From NCBI GenBank assembly GCA_947289115.1, contig CAMYPG010000002.1:34877-98876 (forward strand): 64,000 nt of DNA, written 5' to 3'. The position numbers and the translations under genes were made by a program. Source of the stretch: an uncultured Gardnerella sp. (lineage in GTDB: Bacteria; Actinomycetota; Actinomycetes; Actinomycetales; Bifidobacteriaceae). The notes beneath the pieces are model-generated. The model worked only from the letters and a program-made list of their open reading frames with translations, searched no databases and was not told the DNA's origin. Positions 45,010 through 53,408 of this stretch are shown one piece after another. The stretch's first letter is position 1; each line of letters starts with the position of its first letter.

Positions 45010-47781
45010 ATGAACGCTAAGATTGCAGCCGCTATCTCTTTGGGCGCAAGCTCTTTGGCTCTTATTGGAAGCATAAGCATTGCAAACGCTGCCAACGCAG
45101 CCGACGCGACTACAACAGATACGTCTCACAATCCAACAGCACATGTTAAGACAATATCCGACACTGGTTTTAATGCTGTTAGCAATGTTGTGTCTTACGG
45201 TCCAGAAGATTTTAAACCACAAACCGTTAACTCGCCTGTTACTGGCGACGCTGCTGCCGGCAAGCAAGAGAAAGAAAATCCTGGAACGGTTCAAGGTTCA
45301 GGCACACCTAAGAATAACACTCCAGCAAATGCAGAAATACTCCAAAAAGTCGAAGAATCAAAGAATCTACAAAAAGAAGCTCAGAATAAGCATAATGAAG
45401 CAAATAAAGCTGTAGAAGAAGCAAAACAAGAAGCTGAAGATACTGCAAGAAAAATTAATGAAGCTGTAGAAAAGAAAAATAATGCAGAAAATAGCATTGC
45501 TGAGACCAATAAGAAAATAGAAACAGAGACTCAGAATATAGCAAATGCCGAGCAGCGCATTGAAGAGAAGAGTAAAGCCGTAAAAGAGGCAGAAAAAGAC
45601 AAGAAAGTGACTGATGAGGCTAAGCAAAATGCTGATCAAGTAAACAAAATTAGGTCTGAAGAAAAAGCTGCAAAAGATGAACTTGCTGAGGACGCAAAAG
45701 ATGACAACGAAGAAACTGCAGAAGATTTAGCAAATGAAGAAGAGGCTAAATCTAAGCTTGAAGCAGAGTTAGCTGAAGCCAAGCAAAAGTCTGAATCTGC
45801 TAAGGCAGAAGCTGAAAAGATTGAAAAAGAAGCACAGCAAAAGGAAGCAGCTGCTGAAGGCGTCGATAATAAGATTGAGAACATTACTAAGCAAATTAAA
45901 ACTGCAGAAGAAAATCTAAAAACTCTTGATGCTGACAATGATCAAAACAAAATTAATCAGCTAAAAGAAAAAGCTGCTTCAACTAAGAAAAATGCTGAAG
46001 AAGCAGAAAAAACTGCTGCTCAAAAACAACTTGCATATACACAACAAAAAGAAAAAGTTGCCGAATATGAGAGAGAATTACAAAAATTAGAATCCGATAG
46101 ATCAAAACTTGGTGATCCTTCACATATAGAAAAATTAACTAACGCGCAAACTAAAAAGACAGAGGCGCAAGATATTGAAGAGCGATTAAAAAACGAAGCT
46201 AGTACCGCAAAAGAAAATAGCGAAAAACTAAGTACTGAAGCAAAAAAAGCTCAAAAAGAACTTGCCGAAGCAGATAAAAGTAGTCAAATAAGAGATCTAT
46301 TAGATACAATTTCTGAATTGACTTCTGAGATAAATTCTTTAACAAGAATTTCTGATAATGCAAAAGATGCTCGAAAAGCTGCCAATGAGAAGAAGTCTGA
46401 ATCTAATTCTTTAGCTAAAAAAGTTTCAGATAAAGAATCCGAACTAGCTGAGCTTGAGAATACTATAAAAGAGCTAAAAGAATCTAAACAAGATGCTGAA
46501 AAAGCTTTTTCTACCACTAAAGAGGAGGCAGAAAAAGCTAAAGAGGAGGCAGAAAAAGCTGCTCAAAACTTACTGGCAATAACAGAAGAAGCACAAAAAG
46601 CAGAGAAAAAAGTTCAAGACGAAACTGCTAATCTTGAAAACGCTAAAATGGATAAGGATACCGCCGAAAAGAATCTTAATCAACTGAAAGAAGACTTGAA
46701 GCGAATCGATAAAGAAATATCCGAAGCTAAAACTAATGTCGAGGCGACTAAACAACTTGCTGAAACAGCAAAGCAAAAACTAAATGAAGCGAAAACTAAT
46801 GTTGAAGCAACTAAAGCAAAGATCTTAGAGCTAAAAGCTTCAATTGAAGAGACCAAGCGTACACTTATTTCAAAGTATGCTGCAAGCTCCCAAACCATCG
46901 AATTCGCTTTTGATTTAATGATAAAAGAGGTTGCTAATCGATCTAAAGAACTTGATAAATCAACACAAACGTTGAACAATGTGGAAAAGAGTCTCACTGC
47001 AGCAAAGCAGCAGGCTGAGGAATCTTTGAATCCACAGGTTCAGAAGCCAACTCCTTCTACACCAGCTCCTGCTCCAGCTCCAAGCACTCCGCAAGAGACT
47101 CCACAAGAGGCTCCACAGGTGCAGCCACAAGCTCCGCTTAATCCACCAGCACCTCCAGTGGCTTCAAACCCACAGGTGCTGGAACCGGCTCCTTCTGCGC
47201 CACCAAGCGCAAAACAGCCAGCTCCAGCTCCAAGCACTCCACAGAATGCGCCACAGAACAATGCTGCACCAAGTGCGCCACAGGCTTCGGCTCCTTCTGT
47301 ATCACAGTCTGCACCACAGGCTGCACCTAAGCACAGTGCTGTTCCAGCGAACCAAACGGAGTCCACGCATACCGCAAAAGCTGCAGAATCACTCGTAGAA
47401 AATGCTACTGCTAAGTCGCCAGCAACCGCAGAGACTCCTGCACGCACGCCTCGTGCTGCAGCATCTGCTGCTCCTGCTGCTCCTACAGCAAGCTCCGCAA
47501 ACACAACAAAGAGCGAAGAGTCCAAGAACACATCTAACGATTCCGCAAAAGATGAAAATCAGAAGGAATCCGAAGAGTCCAAGAACGAAGAGTCCAAGAA
47601 CGAAGACTCAAAGAGCGAAGACAATAGCAGCGATAAGAGCGCTCAGGCATCTGGCGCAAACAACGGTGAGCACGCCGCTGGCAACAGCACAACGCTAATT
47701 GCAGCAATCGCAGGAAGCATAACTGCTGGAATCGCAGCAATCGGCGCAGGATGGCACTTTATGCGAATCCGTCGCAAGTAA
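45010..47781 (+). CDS. Secreted coiled-coil, proline-rich surface protein
   Basis: 923 residues from the ATG at 45010, which directly begins a signal peptide (MNAKIAAAISLGASSLALIGSI, cleavage near residue 28) after GAGG; an upstream TTG in frame has no support. Residues about 90-660 are a Lys/Glu/Ala-rich heptad region that should form a long coiled coil (repeats such as EEAEKAKEEAEKA). Then a Pro/Ala/Gln/Ser-rich segment (about 675-780), an acidic Ser/Lys/Glu spacer with repeated 'EESKNE', a hydrophobic helix (LIAAIAGSITAGIAAIGAG) and the tail RIRRK. There is no LPXTG motif. The build is of a fibrous cell-surface stalk or adhesin; no enzymatic domain is seen. It is followed by a terminator. 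Confidence 0.87.
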   Translation: MNAKIAAAISLGASSLALIGSISIANAANAADATTTDTSHNPTAHVKTISDTGFNAVSNVVSYGPEDFKPQTVNSPVTGDAAAGKQEKENPGTVQGSGTPKNNTPANAEILQKVEESKNLQKEAQNKHNEANKAVEEAKQEAEDTARKINEAVEKKNNAENSIAETNKKIETETQNIANAEQRIEEKSKAVKEAEKDKKVTDEAKQNADQVNKIRSEEKAAKDELAEDAKDDNEETAEDLANEEEAKSKLEAELAEAKQKSESAKAEAEKIEKEAQQKEAAAEGVDNKIENITKQIKTAEENLKTLDADNDQNKINQLKEKAASTKKNAEEAEKTAAQKQLAYTQQKEKVAEYERELQKLESDRSKLGDPSHIEKLTNAQTKKTEAQDIEERLKNEASTAKENSEKLSTEAKKAQKELAEADKSSQIRDLLDTISELTSEINSLTRISDNAKDARKAANEKKSESNSLAKKVSDKESELAELENTIKELKESKQDAEKAFSTTKEEAEKAKEEAEKAAQNLLAITEEAQKAEKKVQDETANLENAKMDKDTAEKNLNQLKEDLKRIDKEISEAKTNVEATKQLAETAKQKLNEAKTNVEATKAKILELKASIEETKRTLISKYAASSQTIEFAFDLMIKEVANRSKELDKSTQTLNNVEKSLTAAKQQAEESLNPQVQKPTPSTPAPAPAPSTPQETPQEAPQVQPQAPLNPPAPPVASNPQVLEPAPSAPPSAKQPAPAPSTPQNAPQNNAAPSAPQASAPSVSQSAPQAAPKHSAVPANQTESTHTAKAAESLVENATAKSPATAETPARTPRAAASAAPAAPTASSANTTKSEESKNTSNDSAKDENQKESEESKNEESKNEDSKSEDNSSDKSAQASGANNGEHAAGNSTTLIAAIAGSITAGIAAIGAGWHFMRIRRK

Positions 47782-47814
47782 GTAGCAGCAAATATGCGCA
47801 AATAACAAATAACA

Positions 47815-47851
47815 AAAACCGCAGTTGGTATTTAACCTTCTGCGGTTTTTT
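47815..47851 (+). terminator. Intrinsic terminator of the coiled-coil surface-protein gene
   Basis: AAAACCGCAG and CTGCGGTTTT form a 10 bp stem with a 15-base loop, followed by a T run. It lies 34 bp after the stop codon and isolates the malQ promoter. Confidence 0.92.
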
Positions 47852-47874
47852 GTTAAGTGCCACGAAAATCGCCA

Positions 47875-47906
47875 ATATTGCAAACGATATCAATACTTAA
47901 TATAAT
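47875..47906 (+). promoter_or_regulatory. malQ promoter with LacI-type operator over the -35 box
   Basis: The operator ATATTGCAAACGATAT (47875-47890) includes TTGCAA (47878-47883) as -35. TATAAT (47901-47906) follows at exactly 17 bp. Repressor binding would block RNA polymerase directly. Confidence 0.78.
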
Positions 47907-47962
47907 GGTTAGCTAGAGCGTGCCTCAATCCAGTGAGGTGTTGAGAAATCGCACTCTTCAAC

Positions 47963-47974
47963 ATCGTTTGCAAA
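47963..47974. promoter_or_regulatory. Second operator copy in the malQ leader
   Basis: ATCGTTTGCAAA is the same operator core in inverted orientation, about 50 bp after the expected transcription start. Two sites may bind a repressor cooperatively. Confidence 0.65.
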
Positions 47975-48026
47975 CCAACATCGATGCGACGAGATTACAT
48001 GTGCCACTGATTAACAAAGGAGCATC

Positions 48027-50279
48027 ATGAGCACAACAGACAACGCCAAAACAAAGGCTGCCACGCCTGTGCCCGTAGAAGAAAGCACAGAACGACTCAA
48101 TCGTCCACTAATTCAGTTAGCAAAAGCCTGCGGAGTTGCAACTTTCTACATCGACCAACTAGGCGACTATACGGAAATTACCGATGAAGCTCTTGTTGGC
48201 GTGCTAGATGCACTAGGTTGGCAAGCAGATACAGAGGAAAATATTGCAAACTCACTAAAACGAGTGCAAGAAAAGCGAGATAGCGAACTTCTGCCACCAA
48301 CAGTTGTATGCTTTAATGGCACAAAAACAATAGTGCCTGTGCACACTGGCGGTAGTGCAATCGACCCAAGCAAAATCCACGTAACACTGACTTTAGAAGA
48401 CGGAACAGAATACGAGGATACGCCTGATAAGCCGCTTAATAACTTTAAGACAAGCAAAGAGGGCGACTTATTGCTGGAACTTCCAGAAGATTTGCCAATG
48501 GGTTACCACACTCTGAAAGCAACTGTAGATGACGAATGCGCCTTGCATGCTCAGGTTACACTGATTTCTGCTCCAGCAAGAATCCCTCTTCCGCAAAGCG
48601 TTCAGGAACGCCATCGCTGGGGCTACATGACTCAGCTCTACTCCGTGCGATCAAAAGAATCTTGGGGAGTTGGCGATTATGGCGACTTGCGTAGACTTCT
48701 TAAAGACGCAGGTAGCATTGGCAAAGCCGACTTCATGCTTATAAACCCAATTCACGCCTGCGCACCAGTGGCGCCTTTAGAGCCTTCGCCTTATTTGCCT
48801 GAGTCGCGCAGATTCTTAAACGTAACTTATATTCGCCCACAGGATATTCCAGAATATACGCAATTAAGCGATAGCCAGAGAGAACAAGTGGAAGCTCTGC
48901 ACGAGTCGGTTGAAGCGCAAAACAACGATCCAAATCCTATAGATATTAACGCTGCTTGGAGCGCAAAACTACCAGCATTAAAGATGATTTTTGAGCAGCC
49001 TAGAAGCGAAGAGCGTGAGCAGGATTTCGCAGACTTTAAGGCGCGTTCTGGAGAAGACTTAGACGCTTTTGCAACTTGGTGCGTAGCCTTCGAGGTTTGG
49101 GGCGCTCCTTGGGGAGATAACCTTTGGTTTGATACCACTGGCAAGGGCACTCCTCAGATTGACGCGCTTAAGCGCGAGCACGCTGATTTGTTGGAGTTCC
49201 ACCGCTGGCTGCAGTGGATTGCAGACGAGCAGGTTGCAGCTGCCCATGCCGAAGCTAAAGCCGCTGGAATGGCGATTGGTCTTATGCAAGACATGGCTGT
49301 TGGCGTTCACGGCTATGGTGCAGATGTGTGGTGGAGCCCAGAACGATTTGCTAACGGCGTTAGCGTTGGTGCACCTCCAGACTTCTACAACCAGCAAGGT
49401 CAGGATTGGGGCCAACCTCCATTTGACCCTAATTATCTAGACGAAACTGGTTACATTGCATACCGAGACATGGTTCACAACGTATTCCTGCATGCTGGCG
49501 CGGTTCGCATTGACCACGTGCTCGGGCTTTTCCGCTTATGGTGGATTCCGCAAGGTCAAGGAGCTAAAAACGGTGCTTACGTGTACTACAACGTGGACGC
49601 TATGCTTGCTGTGCTTAGCATTGAGGCAACGCGCGCAGGCGGATTGGTGATTGGCGAAGATTTGGGCACTGTTCCAGCATATGTTTCTAAGGTTCTTGCC
49701 TCGCACGGAATTCTTGGAACTGTTGTTGAATGGTTCACTCACAACGACGATGCAGAAAAAGCCGCTAAGAAGGCTGGTAAAAAGCAGACTATATTTGCAA
49801 ACCCTTCCACATACCGCGAATACGCTTTGGCATCTGTTACAACTCACGACATGCCACCTACAGCTGGATACCTTGCTTTTGAGCATGTTAAGCTTCGCGA
49901 GGAGCTTCACTTGCTTACCGATTCTGTAGAAAGCTTCCAGAAGGCTGCTAGCGCCGAGCGAGACGCCATGATGAAGATGCTTTTGGAAGGCGGATGGATT
50001 AGCAAGGATGCTGCCGAACATGTAGAAGACCATGTGCAAGAGATTGTGGAGGCTATGCATGCGATTATGCGCACTTCCCCATCTTTGCTTTTGCAAGTGG
50101 CGCTTGTTGACGCAGTTGGAGAAAAGCGTTCGCAGAATCAGCCTGGAACCAGTACAGAATATCCAAATTGGCGTATTCCTCTTGCTGATAAAGATGGCAA
50201 TGTTGTTCACACCGACGAAGTGTTTAAGTCACCTAGAGTGCTTTCTATGGCAGCTGTTATGAACGGCAAAAATAATTAG
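48027..50279 (+). CDS. malQ: 4-alpha-glucanotransferase (amylomaltase)
   Basis: 750-residue GH77 enzyme that transfers maltosyl or longer units between maltodextrins, releasing glucose. The N-terminal extension (1-190) with beta-rich segments is typical of the long actinobacterial and E. coli-type MalQ. The catalytic region has SWGVGDYGDL, EPSPYLPESRRFLN, the nucleophile Asp in VRIDHVLGLFRLWWIP, the acid/base Glu in VIGEDLGTVP and the Asp in TTHDMPPTAGY. AAAGGAG lies upstream of the ATG. It is monocistronic, with two LacI-type operators in its promoter region. It works with the pullulanase and GH13 glucosidase nearby. Confidence 0.95.
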   Translation: MSTTDNAKTKAATPVPVEESTERLNRPLIQLAKACGVATFYIDQLGDYTEITDEALVGVLDALGWQADTEENIANSLKRVQEKRDSELLPPTVVCFNGTKTIVPVHTGGSAIDPSKIHVTLTLEDGTEYEDTPDKPLNNFKTSKEGDLLLELPEDLPMGYHTLKATVDDECALHAQVTLISAPARIPLPQSVQERHRWGYMTQLYSVRSKESWGVGDYGDLRRLLKDAGSIGKADFMLINPIHACAPVAPLEPSPYLPESRRFLNVTYIRPQDIPEYTQLSDSQREQVEALHESVEAQNNDPNPIDINAAWSAKLPALKMIFEQPRSEEREQDFADFKARSGEDLDAFATWCVAFEVWGAPWGDNLWFDTTGKGTPQIDALKREHADLLEFHRWLQWIADEQVAAAHAEAKAAGMAIGLMQDMAVGVHGYGADVWWSPERFANGVSVGAPPDFYNQQGQDWGQPPFDPNYLDETGYIAYRDMVHNVFLHAGAVRIDHVLGLFRLWWIPQGQGAKNGAYVYYNVDAMLAVLSIEATRAGGLVIGEDLGTVPAYVSKVLASHGILGTVVEWFTHNDDAEKAAKKAGKKQTIFANPSTYREYALASVTTHDMPPTAGYLAFEHVKLREELHLLTDSVESFQKAASAERDAMMKMLLEGGWISKDAAEHVEDHVQEIVEAMHAIMRTSPSLLLQVALVDAVGEKRSQNQPGTSTEYPNWRIPLADKDGNVVHTDEVFKSPRVLSMAAVMNGKNN

Positions 50280-50375
50280 AATTTAAGCCAAAATAACAAT
50301 AAAAATAACAATAAAAATAACAAAAAAGAAAGGGTGAAAACCTTTATAAATAAAGCTATTTAGAGTATAATGAAA

Positions 50376-50520
50376 GGGCATGGTTATCTGTTAAGAGTAA
50401 CTTGTTTCCCTCCCCGACATGGTGTTAGGATTTGCGCATAGTTGCACATTTAAAGCACCTTGTAATGATGTCCCAAATGAGGCGAACATCCGTGATGGTG
50501 TTCGCCTCATTAATTATTTT
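50376..50520 (+). ncRNA. Candidate small non-coding RNA with its own terminator
   Basis: TATAAT (50366-50371) is followed after 4 bases by GGGCAT, which can pair with ATGtCCC (50468-50474). Inner stems GGTGTT/AGCACC and GTTA/TAAC are possible, with 'TTTCCCTCCCC' left single-stranded. A perfect terminator hairpin closes it. No open frame of note is present. The segment lies between the convergent malQ and DUF624 genes, so it is not a leader of either. It could also be a malQ 3' region. Expression is not known. Confidence 0.45.
50476..50520. terminator. Strong hairpin terminator between malQ and the DUF624 gene
   Basis: AATGAGGCGAACA (50476-50488) and TGTTCGCCTCATT (50499-50511) are perfect 13 bp arms with a 10-base loop. 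It is followed on the plus strand by an A/T-rich tail with TTTT. It may serve the upstream RNA or malQ. The remaining part of this 332 bp gap has short AATAACAATAAA repeats (50287-50325). Confidence 0.85.
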
Positions 50521-50611
50521 GCCGATTGCTCTTATTTGGTTACCACGGTTATTTAGTTACCCAAATACCCAATTAAATATAATTCTCTGGTTACTAATGT
50601 CAATTCACAGA

Positions 50612-51226
50612 TTACTTACCACTTGTTTTAACGTATTTTGCAAACACGCGCTCAAGCAGCGGAGTGTGAAGCATAATCAAGGACCCCCATCCAAGCAAAA
50701 TCAACAATGGCAATCCCTGCAAAAAATACTTTAAAGATAAATAGACAAGCGCAAAAAATACAAAATCAAGCAAAACCATCATAAAAGTGGTTGCAATGTA
50801 AGATACGCTAAAAATCAACGAATTAATCAAAGTTCTACCAACAGAATTTTCAAATCTTGCTTGAAGAGCAAACACCCATTGAGCAACCAAAATCCATAAA
50901 ATACTGATTGCAAACTTTATTATTAAAAGTGGCGTAAGCTGCAGAAAAATCCAAGACCCTACAATTGCCACAAGAATCGGAAGCAAGATTATCCAAATAA
51001 TAGTAGATTTAACAAAATTATTTTTAAAAGATTTAAAATAGATTGAAGTTGTGTGCGCTTCTCCGCGTTCAATCCTTCTAGCAGTTTCATGAGCAGCTGT
51101 AATTGATGCGCCAATCGTTATAATCGGAACACTCGTAATAATCATTAAAATGGTAAGCCATACTGCGTCTGCAAACGATTCCATTCCTTGAGCAAACTTT
51201 GAATCTGGGCTTCCAAAAGAAATCAT
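50612..51226 (-). CDS. DUF624 (YesL-like) membrane protein
   Basis: 204 residues from the ATG at 51226, which has CAGGAG 8 nt upstream; a GTG three codons earlier overlaps that site. Five hydrophobic segments and the conserved DUF624 beginning (MESFADAVWLTILMIITSVPIITIGAS) identify the family. Such proteins are regularly found next to sugar ABC transporter operons in Gram-positive bacteria. The function is unknown, though a helper or regulatory role in transport has been suggested. It follows the permease pair at 51.4-53.1 kb after about 150 bp and is probably expressed with it. Confidence 0.82.
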   Translation of the reverse strand: MISFGSPDSKFAQGMESFADAVWLTILMIITSVPIITIGASITAAHETARRIERGEAHTTSIYFKSFKNNFVKSTIIWIILLPILVAIVGSWIFLQLTPLLIIKFAISILWILVAQWVFALQARFENSVGRTLINSLIFSVSYIATTFMMVLLDFVFFALVYLSLKYFLQGLPLLILLGWGSLIMLHTPLLERVFAKYVKTSGK

Positions 51227-51374
51227 TACAACCACTCCTGCATAGTTAAACGCAATCTAAAACAAATCTAAAACAACAATACACTAAAAAAATACTCCTA
51301 AACACAAATGATGGTGGAAGCAAAGTTTTGCAACCACCATCATCATGCAACCGAGGCCCGAAGGAGAAAAGACC

Positions 51375-52208
51375 TCAGCCTTTTACCGCACCAGCCATAA
51401 CGCCTTTGATAATATACTTCTGGCAGATGAGGTAGAAGATAATAATTGGAAGAATGGCAAGAACCAAGCAGCCCATCATGGCACCCATTTCAACGGAGCC
51501 ATAACCACCCTTCAAATATTGAACTGCAATCGAAACAGTCTTATACTTGTTCAAATCCAAAGTGAGGTAAGGAAGAAGGAAGTCGTTCCAAATCCACATT
51601 GTTTGCAAAATCGACACAGATATAATAGCAGGTCTCATAATTGGAACAATAATCTGGAAGAATATGCGAGGCACTGAAGCACCATCAATCATTGCGGACT
51701 CTTCCAATTCCTGAGGAATACCCTTCACAACGCCCGTGAAAATAAACACAGCCAAACCTGCGCCGAAACCAAGGTAGATAATCCACAATCCCCAAGGGGT
51801 GTTCAATCCAAGCTTTGTAGTGATGTTGGAAAGAGTGAACATAACCATCTGGAATGGCACAATCATATTGAACAAGAACAATACGTAAAGCAGTTTTGCA
51901 GCCCAATTGTTTACTCGCACAATCCACCATGCGCACATCGAAGTGCACAAAAGAATCAGAACCACAGCGCCAATCGTTACAACAATTGTCCACCAGAAGC
52001 TCATCAACAAATTCGTGCGGTTAATGCCAAGAACGTAATTATCAAAACCAATAAACGACTTTGGAGTAAGTGAAAATGGTTCGCTAGCAATATACACCTT
52101 TGACTTAAAGGAGTTCATAAACACTAACGCGATTGGGAAAATCCACAACAAACTCACTACAGCAAAAAGCGTGGTCCAAAGCACAGGATGCTTAGTCTTC
52201 TCGTTCAT
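51375..52208 (-). CDS. ABC sugar transporter permease (MalG type), third importer
   Basis: 277 residues with six membrane helices. The EAA loop reads PQELEESAMIDGASVPRIFFQIIVPIMRP. Other typical blocks are PFSLTPKSFIGFDNYV near the N-terminus and MGAMMGCLVLAILPIIIFYLICQKYIIKGVMAGAVKG at the end. Its start overlaps the upstream permease stop by 4 bp (ATGA). There is no ATPase gene nearby. Confidence 0.93.
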   Translation of the reverse strand: MNEKTKHPVLWTTLFAVVSLLWIFPIALVFMNSFKSKVYIASEPFSLTPKSFIGFDNYVLGINRTNLLMSFWWTIVVTIGAVVLILLCTSMCAWWIVRVNNWAAKLLYVLFLFNMIVPFQMVMFTLSNITTKLGLNTPWGLWIIYLGFGAGLAVFIFTGVVKGIPQELEESAMIDGASVPRIFFQIIVPIMRPAIISVSILQTMWIWNDFLLPYLTLDLNKYKTVSIAVQYLKGGYGSVEMGAMMGCLVLAILPIIIFYLICQKYIIKGVMAGAVKG

Positions 52209-53059
52209 GCTGCCACCTCCTTAGACGTTGTCAACCTGTTCTGAATCAAAGCAATTACAGCCACAATGATGAAGAATATGACTGCCTTTGCCTGACCGAC
52301 ACCTTCGCCATTGATTCTTCCGTAGAATGTGTTGAAAATGTTCAATGCCAACATCTCCGACTTTCTGGAAGGAGCACCATTAGTCAACGCCAAGTTTTGA
52401 TCGAACAGCTTGAATCCGTTTGTAACAGTCAAGAATGTGCACACTGTAATGGACGGCATCATAAGAGGAATCGTAATCTTAAACAGCGTTTGCGTTGGGC
52501 TTGCGCCATCAACAGCTGCCGCCTCAATAACATCTCCTGGAAGCGCCTGCAAACCAGCAATGTAAATAATCATCATATATCCGATTTGCTGCCAGCATAT
52601 CAAAAGAACCATGCCCCAGAATCCGTACGTCGCAGAATACGTAATAGCACGACCAAAGTAGCCTAAAATACCATTAAGCACTACTTGCCAAACATAGCCC
52701 AAAACAATGCCACCAATAAGATTTGGCATAAAGAACACTGTACGGAATAAGTTTGAACCTTTGAACTTCTTTGTAAGCATATACGCAATTGCAAAAGCAA
52801 TAACGTTAATAACAACTGTTGTTACAACAGTAAAAGCAGTTGTGAAAATCAACGAATGAATAAAATGAGGATCGCGCAAAGCCTTGCGATAATTGCGAAT
52901 ACCCACAAACTTTCCATCCGTAACAGTATGGAACTTAGTAAAGCTAAGATACACACCCATTACGAATGGCACTAAAAAGCCGATTACAAAAGCAGCAAAC
53001 GTTGGCAAAGCGAATAACGCCCACCATTTGCGTATTGCTTTTCCACTCATATTAATCAT
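52205..53059 (-). CDS. ABC sugar transporter permease (MalF type), third importer
   Basis: 284 residues with six helices. The EAA motif is GDVIEAAAVDGASPTQTLFKITIPLMMP, followed by FKLFDQNLALTNGAP, common in this permease family. The ATG at 53059 is about 13 nt from AAGGAGGAG, a rather long spacing. The divergent intergenic region contains a strong promoter and two operators. The matching binding protein is probably the one at 54.7-56.0 kb, on the other side of the lacI gene. Confidence 0.92.
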   Translation of the reverse strand: MINMSGKAIRKWWALFALPTFAAFVIGFLVPFVMGVYLSFTKFHTVTDGKFVGIRNYRKALRDPHFIHSLIFTTAFTVVTTVVINVIAFAIAYMLTKKFKGSNLFRTVFFMPNLIGGIVLGYVWQVVLNGILGYFGRAITYSATYGFWGMVLLICWQQIGYMMIIYIAGLQALPGDVIEAAAVDGASPTQTLFKITIPLMMPSITVCTFLTVTNGFKLFDQNLALTNGAPSRKSEMLALNIFNTFYGRINGEGVGQAKAVIFFIIVAVIALIQNRLTTSKEVAA

Positions 53060-53083
53060 GACTCGTCACTTTCTCCTCCTTGA

Positions 53084-53098
53084 GTACAACGCTTGTAC
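53084..53098. promoter_or_regulatory. Operator-like palindrome near the permease start
   Basis: GTACAACGCTTGTAC has perfect 6 bp arms (GTACAA / TTGTAC) around three bases, just downstream of the permease promoter and 25 bp before the start codon. It is related in pattern (CAA.CG.TTG) to the other LacI-type sites. Confidence 0.55.
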
Positions 53099-53126
53099 GA
53101 GCGTCGACGCCCGAACCAATACTTTT

Positions 53127-53163
53127 ATATTACTACATGCAACAGCAATGTCAAACGTTGTCA
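53127..53163 (-). promoter_or_regulatory. Permease operon promoter with operator over the -35 box
   Basis: On the minus strand a consensus TTGACA (53149-53154) and TAATAT (53127-53132) are 16 bp apart. The -35 lies inside TGTCAAACGTTGTCA (53149-53163), a LacI-type near-palindrome. Confidence 0.7.
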
Positions 53164-53260
53164 TTTTTTGCATGTCGTTACGCGATGAAATCAAAATTAA
53201 ATGTGAAGAAAATCCCTATTTTTGGCGATTTTGCAGCAAAATCTGCTATTATTATTTTTA

Positions 53261-53281
53261 TTGCAAACGTTTGTGTATAAG
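53261..53281 (+). promoter_or_regulatory. Operator in front of the lacI gene
   Basis: TTGCAAACGTTTGTG contains the perfect palindrome CAAACGTTTG, and a TATAAG -10-like box follows directly (53276-53281). The location fits self-repression of the regulator. Confidence 0.62.
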
Positions 53282-53408
53282 AGGCGCAATGAACATTGAT
53301 GTATGCGCTGCTCATATACTATCGTTGAAGATGATTGAATGATATTAATGAAGACATTAATAAAAATATTGATGAAGATATTGATGTTGTGCGAATAAAG
53401 GAGTTCAC

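Noticed and set aside
47040..47531. Minus-strand Cys/Gly/Ala-rich open frame opposite the proline-rich region
   Set aside because: Composition is explained by the antisense of Pro/Ala/Ser codons; no start signal or known motif.
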